From Thermoplasmata archaeon (GTDB lineage: Archaea > Thermoplasmatota > Thermoplasmata > Thermoplasmatales > Thermoplasmataceae), in assembly GCA_021792655.1 (NCBI GenBank), contig JAJYUG010000003.1, positions 1-51,941 on the forward strand: a DNA stretch of 51,941 nt, in the 5' to 3' direction. Below, piece after piece: positions 34,474-44,067 of the stretch. The position numbers and the translations under genes were made by a program. The notes below the pieces were generated by a model that was given only the letters and a program-made list of their open reading frames with translations, made no database searches and was not told where the DNA came from. Each line of letters starts with the position of its first letter. Positions within the stretch are counted from its first letter, which is position 1.

Positions 34474-34902
34474 ATGTATCAAGGAATGAGAGGAATGCAT
34501 AGAGCAAGGGGCGGGTTGAGATACTGGGTGTTTTATCTTCTCAGGGATCGACCCATGAACGGAGCAGAGATAATGAATGAGATCGAGTCGAGCAGCATGG
34601 GGTTCTGGAAGCCATCTCCGGGGTCCATATACCCGCTACTGGAGAGCCTTTCTGATGAGGGACTCATCGTAAAAAAAGAGGACGGAAGGTACGAACTCAC
34701 AAAGGAAGGAAAGGCAAACGCCGGGTTTAGTGGAATGTTCGGTGGTCACAACCCGAGAAGCGTCGAAGACATAGTAACCGAGATAGGAAGCTACCTGTCT
34801 TACATGGAAGACCTGAAAACCTCCGATGCCGAGAAGATCAAGCCGTTCTCCGATAAGCTCAAGGAACTTTCCGAGAGGCTCAAGAAAATTGCAGGGCAGT
34901 AG
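34474..34902 (+). CDS. PadR-family transcriptional regulator
   Basis: A 142-residue winged-helix repressor. The PadR core is LRYWVFYLLRDRPMNGAEI, then PSPGSIYPLLESLSDEGLI and a wing with KKEDGRYELTKEG. A C-terminal helical part (about 95-142) would dimerise. Start ATG 34474 follows GAGGTG at good spacing; the longer frame from 34387 runs through the promoter palindromes and is unlikely. No target other than itself is visible. The U-rich run after the stop marks its end. Confidence 0.85.
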   Translation: MYQGMRGMHRARGGLRYWVFYLLRDRPMNGAEIMNEIESSSMGFWKPSPGSIYPLLESLSDEGLIVKKEDGRYELTKEGKANAGFSGMFGGHNPRSVEDIVTEIGSYLSYMEDLKTSDAEKIKPFSDKLKELSERLKKIAGQ

Positions 34903-34920
34903 CCCTCATTTTTCACAAAC

Positions 34921-34930
34921 AATTTTTTTT
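34921..34930 (+). terminator. U-rich terminator after the PadR gene
   Basis: AATTTTTTTT begins 18 bp after the PadR stop. Archaeal termination commonly uses such U-tracts. The next 200 bp up to topA hold no recognised gene. Confidence 0.5.
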
Positions 34931-35134
34931 CGATCCGCCAAAAATAGCGAAACCGTTATATTGACAGCAAAAATGCTGAGGTTATAGGGTTCGCGTGATC
35001 CAAGTTAATGCCTGTACTAGCAAATAACAGTGGGCTTTAGATGTGCACCAACTTCAGTTCCGCTGGGTATTGCAGAGTAAAACGGGAAGCTGCTGCCGTG
35101 TGGCCATGCATTTGATAATCTGGAGTGCTGAGTT

Positions 35135-37438
35135 TTGTCTTTAACACTGATAATAGCAGAAAAGGCGGATGCCGCCAGGAGAATTTCATATTTCCTCTCT
35201 GATGGCGGTTCGAAACAGAAAAAAGCAAAGGGTCTCAGTTACATAGAATTCGGAGAAGGAGACCGCACAGTGGTCATACCATTGAGCGGGCATATAATAG
35301 AGATAGACTTCCCGAAGGAGTTGAACGACTGGAAGTCTGTGAATCTCTCAACGCTGGTAGATTCTAAGATATTGAAGAACGTGAAGAACAGGACGGCTTA
35401 CAACACACTGAAACACTTTGCGCCAGAAGCTGACAGGATAATAATCGCCACTGACTATGACCGTGAGGGGGAACTCATAGGCGTTGAAGCTCTCGATATA
35501 ATACTCAGTGAGATCAGGCATCTGGATCGCAAGCCGCAGATTCTCAGGGCAAAATTCAGTGCACTTACCGGGGAGGAGATAAGGCAGGCTTTCTCTGATC
35601 CCATAACAGTTGATTACAACCTGGCGGACTCAGCAGAGGCAAGAGAGGAGATCGATCTTATATGGGGTGCTGTTCTGACAAGGTTTTTTTCCCTGGCTGC
35701 CCACAGGTATGGAAAAAATTTCCTTTCTATCGGCAGGGTGCAGACTCCCACACTAGCACTAATAGTCAAGAGGGAGAAAGAGATAATGGAGTTCAAGCCT
35801 GAACCCTACTGGAGGATACTTGTGACTTTCTTCAAGAAAGGGGCATTCCAGGGGGAGTACGAAGGCGGCAACATCAGGGAAGAGGAGACTGCAAGGAATA
35901 TATTCAATGAAATAAACGGAAAGGATGGCGTTACAAAGGAATTTGAAAAACACCTGGAAAGAATCGGCAAACCTTCCCCGTTCAACACTACAGACTTTCT
36001 TAGGGAAGCGTCAAGGATAGGAGTCCCACCAGCCAAGGCCATGTCAATAGCGGAACTACTTTACACCAGAGGTTACATAAGTTACCCAAGAACAGACAAC
36101 ACGGTCTACCAGAGATCCATCTCACTAAGGTCAGTCCTTAACAAGCTGGTGGGTTCCGAGTTTTCCGAGGATGTGAAGAAGGTCCTTTCCCAGGAAAAAA
36201 TCGTGCCATCCAGAGGAAGAACCGAAGCCATGGATCACCCTCCGATATATCCTGTCAATGCTGTGAAGAAGGGTGTTCTGAAGGGCGATTACGCGAAGAT
36301 ATACGAGCTTATCCTCAGGCGTTTCCTTGCCACTCTTTACATCGCGGGTGAGAGGGAGATCAAGGAAGCACTGATCACCATCGGGGAGCATAATTTCAAA
36401 ACAAGGGGTGTAAGGATAACCAATCCTGGATGGCTTGAACTATATCCATACAGGAGGATAGAGGAATTCTACCACCCCGACCTTGAAAAGGGAGAGGCTG
36501 TGAAAGCAACAGAGTGGAATATGGTAAAGGAGGAGACAAAGCCACCAAGGCGATATGACATGGCCTCACTCCTGAAAACCATGGAAGAACTCTCCCTCGG
36601 CACCAAGAGCACAAGACACGACATTATCGGCAAACTTCAAGACAGGGGGTTCATAGAAGGCAATCCAGTGAAGCCGACAAATCTGGGAATCGGTCTCATA
36701 GATTCTGTAACGACGGTAAAGTCCAGGATATCAGAACCGGAGATGACTGCCGAACTTGAGGGGGAAATGGACAGGATCGCTGGAAAGGAGATGAAGAAGG
36801 AAGACGTGGTTGCACAATCCAGGACAATGCTTCACTCGGTGCTGTCAGATTTCAAGAACAGGGAAAGTGACATTAAGGATACCATAAACGTGTCTCTGAA
36901 AAGGGGAGAGATACTGGGAAAATGCCCATTCCATGACAGAAATATCATTCTACTGAAGAACCGGGATTTCTACACAGTAAAGTGCGAGGATGAGAGCTGC
37001 AGGATAAACTTCAACATGCCCGGAAGGTCCCTCATACAGCTGCTGGAAGACTGGTGCCCGATCTGTTCGCTTCCCAAGATAAAGGTCATAAGGAAAGGGC
37101 AGTCACCGGATATCAGGTGCATCAACCCGAAGTGTGATTTCAACAGGACAAAGGATTCCTTTGGGGAATGCCCCTCTGACGGGGGAAGCCTTGTTGTCAG
37201 GCAGTCTAGATACGGGAAGCGGTTCCTTGGATGCTCCAACTACCCTGACTGCAAGGTTACTTACGCCCTTCCCCAGATGGGCGTTCTTTCGTTGACCGGG
37301 GAAAAATGCCCATATTGCTCAGCTCCACTGATAATAATGACAGGAAAGGGAAGGAAATGGAAATTCTGCCCAAAGATTGACTGCGAATATAATGGAAAAA
37401 AGAAAAAGGGTGAGAAAAATAAGAAGAATAGTGCCTGA
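35135..37438 (+). CDS. topA: DNA topoisomerase I (type IA, archaeal)
   Basis: Relaxes negatively supercoiled DNA by single-strand passage. The TOPRIM motif is DYDREGELIG and the catalytic Tyr lies in YISYPRTDN. The conserved IGRVQTPTLALI is present. The C-terminus has four Cys4-type zinc fingers (CPFHD..., CPICS..., CPSDG..., CPYCS...), an extended set. The protein has 767 residues. TTG 35135 is the start and gives the family N-terminus SLTLIIAEK. The end overlaps the next gene. Confidence 0.95.
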   Translation: MSLTLIIAEKADAARRISYFLSDGGSKQKKAKGLSYIEFGEGDRTVVIPLSGHIIEIDFPKELNDWKSVNLSTLVDSKILKNVKNRTAYNTLKHFAPEADRIIIATDYDREGELIGVEALDIILSEIRHLDRKPQILRAKFSALTGEEIRQAFSDPITVDYNLADSAEAREEIDLIWGAVLTRFFSLAAHRYGKNFLSIGRVQTPTLALIVKREKEIMEFKPEPYWRILVTFFKKGAFQGEYEGGNIREEETARNIFNEINGKDGVTKEFEKHLERIGKPSPFNTTDFLREASRIGVPPAKAMSIAELLYTRGYISYPRTDNTVYQRSISLRSVLNKLVGSEFSEDVKKVLSQEKIVPSRGRTEAMDHPPIYPVNAVKKGVLKGDYAKIYELILRRFLATLYIAGEREIKEALITIGEHNFKTRGVRITNPGWLELYPYRRIEEFYHPDLEKGEAVKATEWNMVKEETKPPRRYDMASLLKTMEELSLGTKSTRHDIIGKLQDRGFIEGNPVKPTNLGIGLIDSVTTVKSRISEPEMTAELEGEMDRIAGKEMKKEDVVAQSRTMLHSVLSDFKNRESDIKDTINVSLKRGEILGKCPFHDRNIILLKNRDFYTVKCEDESCRINFNMPGRSLIQLLEDWCPICSLPKIKVIRKGQSPDIRCINPKCDFNRTKDSFGECPSDGGSLVVRQSRYGKRFLGCSNYPDCKVTYALPQMGVLSLTGEKCPYCSAPLIIMTGKGRKWKFCPKIDCEYNGKKKKGEKNKKNSA

Positions 37439-38309
37439 GATCTCGGCGATGATCATATTCGTTACGTCTTCCCTGTTCGCGATATATGTCTCTGAACAGC
37501 TTATAATACAGGATGCTGGAATCAAGGCGACCAGCACAACCGGCGGCATAGGCAATGTTCTGATTTTCATACCGCTAATAATAGTGTTTTCATTTGCAGT
37601 TATATTTCTTGCAAGAAAGAGAAAAGTGCGGTTCCTGAAGTGGATATTCATACTCATGGTAACGTATGTTGTCTTCTATGTATCCCTCATAATTTCAGTG
37701 CCCATTGCAGCCTACATCGCTGACACACTGTTTGAATTCAACGTGATTTCTCTTGCAATCGTCATAGTTCTTCCGCTCCTGTTTCTTTACCTGCTTGCGT
37801 TCAGGAATGAATGGTATGTTGTCGACGCCTCAGGCATCATGCTTGTTGCCGGAGTTTCATCCGTATGGGGAGTGATTGTTGGCATATGGGCGGCTGTGGC
37901 ACTCCTTATAATATTCGCAGTGTATGACTACATATCTGTCTATAAGACCAAGCATATGATAGCTCTAGCCGAGGCTGCGGTTGACGAAAACCTGCCGCTG
38001 CTCTTCGTCATACCTTCGAGGAGGGGTACAAAACTCAACGACATAACATTCGCAGGAAGGGAAGAGCATGGCGCGATGATGCTTGGATTTGGCGATATAG
38101 CAATGCCGAGCATACTTGTCGTATCAGCTTTCACATACAGCTATCCTGTCAACTGGTTCTACTTTGTGCTCTTCACGATGATTGGGGTGCTGGCTGCGAT
38201 GTTCCTGTTATTTTTCACCAATGTTGAGAAGCCTGCGCCTGGCTTGCCATATATAAACACCGGGGCAATACTTGGATTCCTGGCTGCTTTCATACTCTTT
38301 TCTCACTGA
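37392..38309 (+). CDS. Presenilin/signal-peptide-peptidase-like intramembrane aspartyl protease
   Basis: A nine-helix-type membrane protease of the archaeal presenilin homologue group. Catalytic Asp pairs are AVYDYISVY and GFGDIAMPS (GxGD), and KPAPGLPYIN carries the PAL-like motif. It would cut transmembrane segments in the membrane. About 305 residues from ATG 37392; in-frame GTGs (for example near 37431, by the topA stop) are alternatives. Overlap with topA suggests coupled expression, though the functions seem unrelated. Confidence 0.88.
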   Translation: MEKRKRVRKIRRIVPEISAMIIFVTSSLFAIYVSEQLIIQDAGIKATSTTGGIGNVLIFIPLIIVFSFAVIFLARKRKVRFLKWIFILMVTYVVFYVSLIISVPIAAYIADTLFEFNVISLAIVIVLPLLFLYLLAFRNEWYVVDASGIMLVAGVSSVWGVIVGIWAAVALLIIFAVYDYISVYKTKHMIALAEAAVDENLPLLFVIPSRRGTKLNDITFAGREEHGAMMLGFGDIAMPSILVVSAFTYSYPVNWFYFVLFTMIGVLAAMFLLFFTNVEKPAPGLPYINTGAILGFLAAFILFSH

Positions 38310-38351
38310 AAGTGATAGTTTAGAAAAAAGAATAATGTTTCAAGCTTCAGA

Positions 38352-39269
38352 TCAATCACTTGAAGTTGCCAGCTTTTTTATTTCGGAAATTTCAGTTCCG
38401 TTAAGCCTCCACCCTGATGCACCTATATTCTCAAGAGCCTGGGCAGCATTCTTTGCTCCAGGTATAACCTCTGCACCCATGCAAAGCAGATAATTCAGCG
38501 AAACCTGAGAAACGGTCTTGCCCCTGAGGTCTGCTATTTTGCGCAGATAGTCCAGAATAGGATTAATTTTAGCCAGTGTCTCCTTTGTAAACAGCCGGTC
38601 ACGACTTCTTATGTCATCCTTTGGCAGATTTTCAGCCGTGTATTTTCCGGACAAAAGACCCTTTGCAATTGGGCTCCACGCTACAAGTGTCATCCTCCTG
38701 CTTGCAAGAAACTGCATGAGCCCATTTTCCGGGTCACGGTCTATGATGTTATATTTTACCTGGTCAGATACTATTTCATGCCTTTTCATCAGTGAGATCA
38801 TATTCTCAAGCTCTTCCGCGTTGTAGTTGCACACTCCAATGTACCTTACCTTCCCCTGATCAACGAGTTCTTCCATTGCTGAAAGCGTTTCCTTGACGGG
38901 AACTGAAGCATCCGGCCAGTGAAGCTGGTAATGGTCAATATATTTGACTCCGAGACGCCTCATGCTCTCATTGGCAGATTTAATCACTCCATCGTGCGTA
39001 AAATGCGGAGGCTTGACCTTTGTGGCGATAATGATATCTTCTCTGGGTAATGACGATATGGCCCTGCCAACAACCTCCTCAGAATGCCCGTCTCCGTAGG
39101 TTTCAGCTGTATCTATGTAGTTCAGCCCTGCATCCACAGACCTGCGTATGGCTTCTATTATACTTTCATCGTCATAGTCAGTTCCCCAGCCCTTCCTTCC
39201 GGCCTGCCATGCCCCAAATCCGACCTCTGAAACCTTCATGTCGGATTTACCTATCACTCTATAGTTCAT
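38352..39269 (-). CDS. Aldo/keto reductase
   Basis: An NAD(P)H-dependent (alpha/beta)8-barrel oxidoreductase. The catalytic tetrad is visible: Asp and Tyr in NYIDTAETYG, Lys in IIATKVKPP and His in YQLHWPD. The C-terminal segment LLCMGAEVIPGAKN binds the cofactor. Start ATG 39269 is 25 bp after the TATA-like ATAAAATA (39291-39298, rc), fitting a leaderless mRNA; another ATG six codons earlier (39287) is less likely. The substrate is unknown. Confidence 0.92.
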   Translation of the reverse strand: MNYRVIGKSDMKVSEVGFGAWQAGRKGWGTDYDDESIIEAIRRSVDAGLNYIDTAETYGDGHSEEVVGRAISSLPREDIIIATKVKPPHFTHDGVIKSANESMRRLGVKYIDHYQLHWPDASVPVKETLSAMEELVDQGKVRYIGVCNYNAEELENMISLMKRHEIVSDQVKYNIIDRDPENGLMQFLASRRMTLVAWSPIAKGLLSGKYTAENLPKDDIRSRDRLFTKETLAKINPILDYLRKIADLRGKTVSQVSLNYLLCMGAEVIPGAKNAAQALENIGASGWRLNGTEISEIKKLATSSD

Positions 39270-39347
39270 GAAATGACATGCGGTCATGCGATAAAATACC
39301 CTGACAAAGAGCGATTATTTAATAGCAGGATTTTTTTCTCCATGTAG

Positions 39348-40559
39348 ATGTTCAGGCAATCAGGCGACATTATTCTCTCAAGCGGAGAGGTCTATGAGAA
39401 GCAGGTTGTAGAGGGAAACCTCTATCTCAAGGGGGGAAAAATATCACCATCTGTGATTTCCCTCACCGTGAAGGGCGATCTGCTGGTTGAAGCCAGGAGT
39501 CAGATTCCTGGAAATATAGCATGCCACAAAGCCACTTTGAAGGCAGATATGGAGGTAGCGGGAAACCTTGAGTCAATTGAAGGAATAACTGCATCCAGAA
39601 GCACACTTTCCGTTAAGGGGAACATAAAAGCGAGGACCCTGGACGCTGACAGAACAGTTGAGGCAGATGCAATATCCTGTGAGAAAGCCATAGCTGGAAA
39701 TGACATCATATTTGGCAAAAGGATGGAATGCAGGACCGTCTCTGTCGGAGGAATGATCAAGGGTAGCGATCTCAAGTGCGATGATATACAGGCAGATTCG
39801 GTCAAGCTGGATCACGTCGAATGCCGGAACCTGAGGATCGGAATCAGTGCACAAATTACAGGAGGAACATTTGACTCAGCAAGCGTGGATGGGGATCTGG
39901 AAAGCACCGGGCATATAGAGGGGTCACTTATCACGACCGGCAAGAATGCCGAATTCAACAGCGTGAAATGCGACACGATGAATATCGGAGGAAATATGCT
40001 TGCCAGGGGATTGGTTGAAGTTGACGAACTGAAAACGGGAAGGTCACTGGAGTGTTCAGACATGATCGCAAATGAGATAATAGTGGCCGATTCCATCAAA
40101 TCCTCCGGCAATATAACGGCTACCGGAGACATCAGGGCAGGTGAGCTTGTCAGTGTCGACGGCGACATAGAATGCAATACCCTTGAAGCGGGAGGCGAAA
40201 TTCATGCCAGAAGGGTACTGTGCAGGATGAATATAGAAGCTGGCAAGGTTCTGCAAACCATAAAAGGCGCGAAGGCAAATATGATCATGCTTGGAAGGAA
40301 CTGCTCGGTCACAGGACCGATATATGGTGACCAGGTGATCTTTTCGAGGGGTGCGACTGCAGAGGACGTTTATGCAATCATACTCCATATGAAGAACGAC
40401 ACTTCAGCAAAGAACGTCTATGCCGACGAAATTACAATGTGGAAAAATTCATCAATAAGAGGGAAGTGCCTGTACAGGCACTGGATAAGAAGCATGAATG
40501 GTCTGAAAATTGAAGATATTGGAAAGAAGGTTGAGAAACTACCGGAGTTTCCATTCTAG
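39348..40559 (+). CDS. Long bactofilin-like beta-solenoid protein
   Basis: 403 residues made almost entirely of short repeated units rich in G, I, V and alternating polar residues (for example LESTGHIEGSLIT, GNITATGDIRAGELVSVDGD), the look of a right-handed parallel beta-helix or polymer-forming bactofilin. Bactofilins are usually under 200 residues with one core, so this is a long variant. It has no signal peptide and should be cytoplasmic. The final about 30 residues are non-repetitive and basic. It starts 30 bp after a TATA box (TATTTAATA, about 39314). A scaffold or structural role is inferred. Confidence 0.7.
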   Translation: MFRQSGDIILSSGEVYEKQVVEGNLYLKGGKISPSVISLTVKGDLLVEARSQIPGNIACHKATLKADMEVAGNLESIEGITASRSTLSVKGNIKARTLDADRTVEADAISCEKAIAGNDIIFGKRMECRTVSVGGMIKGSDLKCDDIQADSVKLDHVECRNLRIGISAQITGGTFDSASVDGDLESTGHIEGSLITTGKNAEFNSVKCDTMNIGGNMLARGLVEVDELKTGRSLECSDMIANEIIVADSIKSSGNITATGDIRAGELVSVDGDIECNTLEAGGEIHARRVLCRMNIEAGKVLQTIKGAKANMIMLGRNCSVTGPIYGDQVIFSRGATAEDVYAIILHMKNDTSAKNVYADEITMWKNSSIRGKCLYRHWIRSMNGLKIEDIGKKVEKLPEFPF

Positions 40560-40561
40560 AA

Positions 40562-42055
40562 TCAGTGCAGGAACACTCTTTTTCCAGTAAAATACATTGG
40601 AATACCCTTCTGTTCTGCCATGGCCACAACTTCACTGTCCCTTATGGATCCGCCGGGCTGGATTATGGCTGCTATTCCGTTTTCACCGGCGAGTTCAACA
40701 CTGTCGGAGAATGGGAAGAAGGCATCGGAAGCAAGCACTGAGCTCTCGCATTTCTTTCCACCCTTGGCTATGGCAATCCTCAGCGCTTCCACCCTGGACG
40801 TCTGGCCGGCGCCAATGGCAACTGCGGCACCGTTCCTGGCCAGGACTATCGCATTGCTTCTGCAGTGTGTTACCACCTTCCAGGCGAAATCCAGATCCTC
40901 CATCTGTTCCGGAGAGGCATGTTTCGTCGTCTTCAATTCCAGTTTCCCGAAATGCGAAGTAAGCTCATCCTGGAGAAGATAACCACCGGATATTGACCGG
41001 ACCCTCATGCCTCTCCCCTGTTCTGGCTTGGTTTCCAGTATTCTCAGGTTTTTCTTTTTCTTCATTATATCGAGCGCCCTCTCTCCGTATGAAGGTGCAA
41101 CCATCACTTCCACAAACAGTTGTGAAAGGACAGAAGCAGTTTCTTCATCAACCTCCCTGTTGAATGCTATAACAGATCCGTATGCAGATTCCCTATCTGT
41201 TTCCAGGGCTTTCGTATATGCTTCCAGAAGATCTTTGCCGACTGCAGCACCGCATGGGGTATTATGCTTCACTATTACGCAGGCCGGCTTCTCGAATTCC
41301 ATGACGGCAGCAAAGGCTGAATCCGAATCCATGAGGTTATTGTAGGATAGTTCTTTTCCTCCCAATTTTCTGCAGTTGGCGATGCCAAATGCAGATCCAT
41401 CTGAATACAGATACCCCCTCTGATCTGGATTTTCTCCGTATCTTAGCTTCTCGCCATTGATCCCGCTGATAAGCAGGCTCTGAGAAATTCCTCCGTCAAT
41501 AACCCTGAACAGGGAGTTGTAGATCAGGATGTCATAATCCGACACCCTCTGGAAAGATCTCAGGGCAAGTTCTTCCCGGATCTTTTCCGGCACCTCGTTA
41601 TCGTTCCTCAGTGAATCTGCAACCACCCCATAATCTGATGGATCCGAGAGAACTATTACGTTCCGGTAGTTTTTTGCCGCTGCCCTGACGAGGGAGACAC
41701 CGCCAATGTCAATGTTTTCCACCATTGCCTCTATGCTATTTCCGCTGGAGACATGCCTGAAGGGATAGAAGTTACAGACAACCATGTCGAAGTCCGGGTA
41801 ATCTCTGTCCTCCATTGACCGAGCTTTGCCATCGGCAAGTATGCCTGCAAAGATTTTTGGATGAAGAGTTTTCACCCTCCCTCCCAGAAGTTCGTCAAAC
41901 CCAGTCAGCTCTGATGTGCTTCGTGCATTGATATCGTTCTTCCTCAGATGGTCCCCCGTGCTGCCTGTGGCATATATTTCGCTTATGGAATTTCCGCATT
42001 CCCTTATGAACTCGACCAGCCCTGATTTATCACTGACGCTGACAAGTGCTCTCAT
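40562..42055 (-). CDS. purH: Bifunctional AICAR formyltransferase/IMP cyclohydrolase
   Basis: The last two steps of purine synthesis. The N-terminal IMP cyclohydrolase (MGS-like) domain has ALVSVSDKSGL and GGRVKTLHPKIFAGIL. The formyltransferase part has KHNTPCGAAVG and SDAFFPFSDSVE. The 497 residues are usual. Both domains being fused is the bacterial arrangement; many archaea use separate PurP/PurO enzymes, so transfer from bacteria is possible. It converges with the beta-solenoid gene. Confidence 0.95.
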   Translation of the reverse strand: MRALVSVSDKSGLVEFIRECGNSISEIYATGSTGDHLRKNDINARSTSELTGFDELLGGRVKTLHPKIFAGILADGKARSMEDRDYPDFDMVVCNFYPFRHVSSGNSIEAMVENIDIGGVSLVRAAAKNYRNVIVLSDPSDYGVVADSLRNDNEVPEKIREELALRSFQRVSDYDILIYNSLFRVIDGGISQSLLISGINGEKLRYGENPDQRGYLYSDGSAFGIANCRKLGGKELSYNNLMDSDSAFAAVMEFEKPACVIVKHNTPCGAAVGKDLLEAYTKALETDRESAYGSVIAFNREVDEETASVLSQLFVEVMVAPSYGERALDIMKKKKNLRILETKPEQGRGMRVRSISGGYLLQDELTSHFGKLELKTTKHASPEQMEDLDFAWKVVTHCRSNAIVLARNGAAVAIGAGQTSRVEALRIAIAKGGKKCESSVLASDAFFPFSDSVELAGENGIAAIIQPGGSIRDSEVVAMAEQKGIPMYFTGKRVFLH

Positions 42056-42209
42056 CCTGTATACCTAAGGGAAAAAGCGATAAAACGTTTTGGCTGCAAT
42101 CAAATGAAATATTACGTTTAGTAATAATAATAGAATCAGGGTAATTTATCCCTGCCGCTGACAAAATGTTTAATATAATTTATATATGGCATCAGCAGAG
42201 GATAAATCA

Positions 42210-43439
42210 ATGGAAACAACTGTAGTCAAGCAAAAACAGGGAACTGACAGGAACATTTCAATTGAGGAACTGAACCAGACACCGGTTTACCAGAGGGAAG
42301 TGGAACTTGTTGAAAGGAAGGGCGTTGGCCATCCTGACAGCGTTTGCGATGGAATAGCAGAAGCTGTGAGCAGAGGACTGAGCAGGTATTACCTGAAGGA
42401 ATATGGCAGGATACTCCACCACAATACAGATCAGGTTGAGGTAGTCGGCGGGCAGTCAGCACCGAAATTCGGTGGAGGCAGGGTTCTTGAACCAGTTTAT
42501 ATCCTGCTGAGCGGAAGGGCGACAACAACGATTGATGGAGAGAGAATTCCTTACAAGTCCATATCGGTCAAAGCGACCAAAGAATTCCTTGCAACCAATT
42601 TCAAGCATCTGGACCTTGATGCTGACGTGATGATAGATTCGAGGATAGGGCATGGCTCTATAGATCTGAGGGGACTGTACGACACAAGGAAACACAAAGC
42701 CAATGACACTTCTTTCGGTGTAGGCTTTGCACCATTCACTGACACGGAGAACCTTGTCCTGAAGACAGAAAGATACCTGAATGGAGAAATCAAGAAGAAA
42801 CTCCCGGCCATAGGTTATGATATAAAGGTCATGGGATTCAGGCAGAAAGATACGATCAATCTCACTATCGCTGCTGCATACGTGGATAAATTCGTCAAGG
42901 ACAAGGAAGAGTATTTCTCCATAAAGGAAGAACTGACAAGCCTTGTGACCGATTTTGTCAGGAAGCAGACCGAACTGAACGTCAAGATATTCATAAACAC
43001 GGGCGATCTGAAGGATGACAACGTTTACTACCTCACAGTTACGGGACTTTCAATGGAAAACGGGGATGATGGTTCCGTCGGAAGGGGAAACAGGGTAAAC
43101 GGAATAATCACCCCTTACAGACCAATGAGCATGGAAGCGGCCGCCGGAAAGAACCCGGTTACCCATGTGGGGAAGCTGTATAACGTGCTTTCGAACCTCA
43201 TAGCTGCCGACGTTATCAAGGAAAGCGGCGGAGATGTTGAGGAGGCCATGGTCAGGATAGTTTCGCAGATAGGAAGACCAATAGACGAACCTCACGTCGC
43301 CAGCATACAGCTGATTTACGCACCCGGTGCTGACAGGTCGAAGCACAGGACTAATATTAGAAGGATCGCAGATCAGAGGCTGGAAAACATATCTGACCTC
43401 ACAAACAAGTTTGTAAACGGGGAAATTTCAGTCTTCTAA
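42210..43439 (+). CDS. mat: Archaeal-type S-adenosylmethionine synthetase
   Basis: Makes AdoMet from methionine and ATP. The archaeal-type signature is VERKGVGHPDSVCDGIAE with IGHGSIDLRGLY later. The frame opens at 42186, but the TATA box TTTATATAT (42179-42187) is 27 bp before ATG 42210, pointing to a leaderless start there and 409 residues, close to the usual length. It is divergent from purH across a 130-bp promoter region. Confidence 0.95.
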   Translation: METTVVKQKQGTDRNISIEELNQTPVYQREVELVERKGVGHPDSVCDGIAEAVSRGLSRYYLKEYGRILHHNTDQVEVVGGQSAPKFGGGRVLEPVYILLSGRATTTIDGERIPYKSISVKATKEFLATNFKHLDLDADVMIDSRIGHGSIDLRGLYDTRKHKANDTSFGVGFAPFTDTENLVLKTERYLNGEIKKKLPAIGYDIKVMGFRQKDTINLTIAAAYVDKFVKDKEEYFSIKEELTSLVTDFVRKQTELNVKIFINTGDLKDDNVYYLTVTGLSMENGDDGSVGRGNRVNGIITPYRPMSMEAAAGKNPVTHVGKLYNVLSNLIAADVIKESGGDVEEAMVRIVSQIGRPIDEPHVASIQLIYAPGADRSKHRTNIRRIADQRLENISDLTNKFVNGEISVF

Positions 43440-43451
43440 TCCCCATCTTTT

Positions 43452-43913
43452 TTATAGGAGTTTCCACATCAGATATGCGTCAGAAGCGTCGCTGTAATAT
43501 GCCCTTATTATAGAGATAATCGAGAAACCGAATGCCTTGTAGAAACCTATTGCCTGGTCATTGTCCGTCCTGACCTCGAGTCTCACTGAGAGAAGGTTTT
43601 CACGGTTGCACACTTCCACAAAGTTATTCATCAGGGCCATACCTATCCCCTTTCTCCTGAAGCTGGCGTCCACCGCCAGAAGAAGAATCCTCGCCTCGGT
43701 TCTGGAGAATTTTGATCCTACGATGAATCCCACTATGCGATCATTTACGGTATATACAATGAAGGAGTTTGGCCATGCTTCATAAAGATCCAGAAGCAGC
43801 GTATCGGTATAATATTCAGTCAGGGAACTGTTTCCTATTTCCACTACCTTCCTGATATCTTCAGGCCTGAATTTTCTCGTCCCTGCAACCAGTGCATCTC
43901 TCACTGCAGGCAT
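43452..43913 (-). CDS. rimI: GNAT N-acetyltransferase, RimI/Ard1-like
   Basis: A 153-residue GNAT domain that probably acetylates protein N-termini, as archaeal RimI/Ard1 does. The acetyl-CoA loop is RRKGIGMALMNNF (R/QxxGxG/A), followed by LEVRTDNDQAIGFYKAFGF. It starts at ATG 43913, 3 nt after a cysteine-rich mini-ORF that is probably first on the same transcript. Confidence 0.9.
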   Translation of the reverse strand: MPAVRDALVAGTRKFRPEDIRKVVEIGNSSLTEYYTDTLLLDLYEAWPNSFIVYTVNDRIVGFIVGSKFSRTEARILLLAVDASFRRKGIGMALMNNFVEVCNRENLLSVRLEVRTDNDQAIGFYKAFGFSIISIIRAYYSDASDAYLMWKLL

Positions 43914-43916
43914 ATT

Positions 43917-44006
43917 TTATTTACTCCTGGAAAATGGCATTCCGCACATGATGGGACATCTTCTCAACCTGCATTTATTTGCGCAATCCATTCCAGGTCT
44001 TGCCAT
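43917..44006 (-). CDS. Cysteine-rich 29-aa leaderless mini-protein upstream of rimI
   Basis: ATG 44006 lies 24-25 bp after the centre of a strong TATA box (ATATATAT, 44027-44034), the spacing expected of a leaderless start. The 29 residues hold four Cys in DCANKCRLRRCPIMCG (C-x3-C-x4-C-x3-C), as in a metal-binding knuckle, and many Arg. It ends 3 nt before rimI. Function unknown; small RNA- or zinc-binding protein is possible. Confidence 0.5.
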   Translation of the reverse strand: MARPGMDCANKCRLRRCPIMCGMPFSRSK

Positions 44007-44026
44007 TTCCAAGTCATGTGTTAGGG

Positions 44027-44034
44027 ATATATAT
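44027..44034 (-). promoter_or_regulatory. TATA box for the mini-ORF/rimI transcript
   Basis: ATATATAT centred about 25 bp before ATG 44006. With rimI at 43913, the mini-ORF would be the first start on this mRNA. Confidence 0.55.
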
Positions 44035-44067
44035 GCTTTGGAATTGATTGACATGAACACTTTCCCC

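Noticed and set aside
40597-40982. Two plus-strand open frames opposite purH
   Set aside because: They are shadows of the purH coding frame, with no domain and no promoter of their own.
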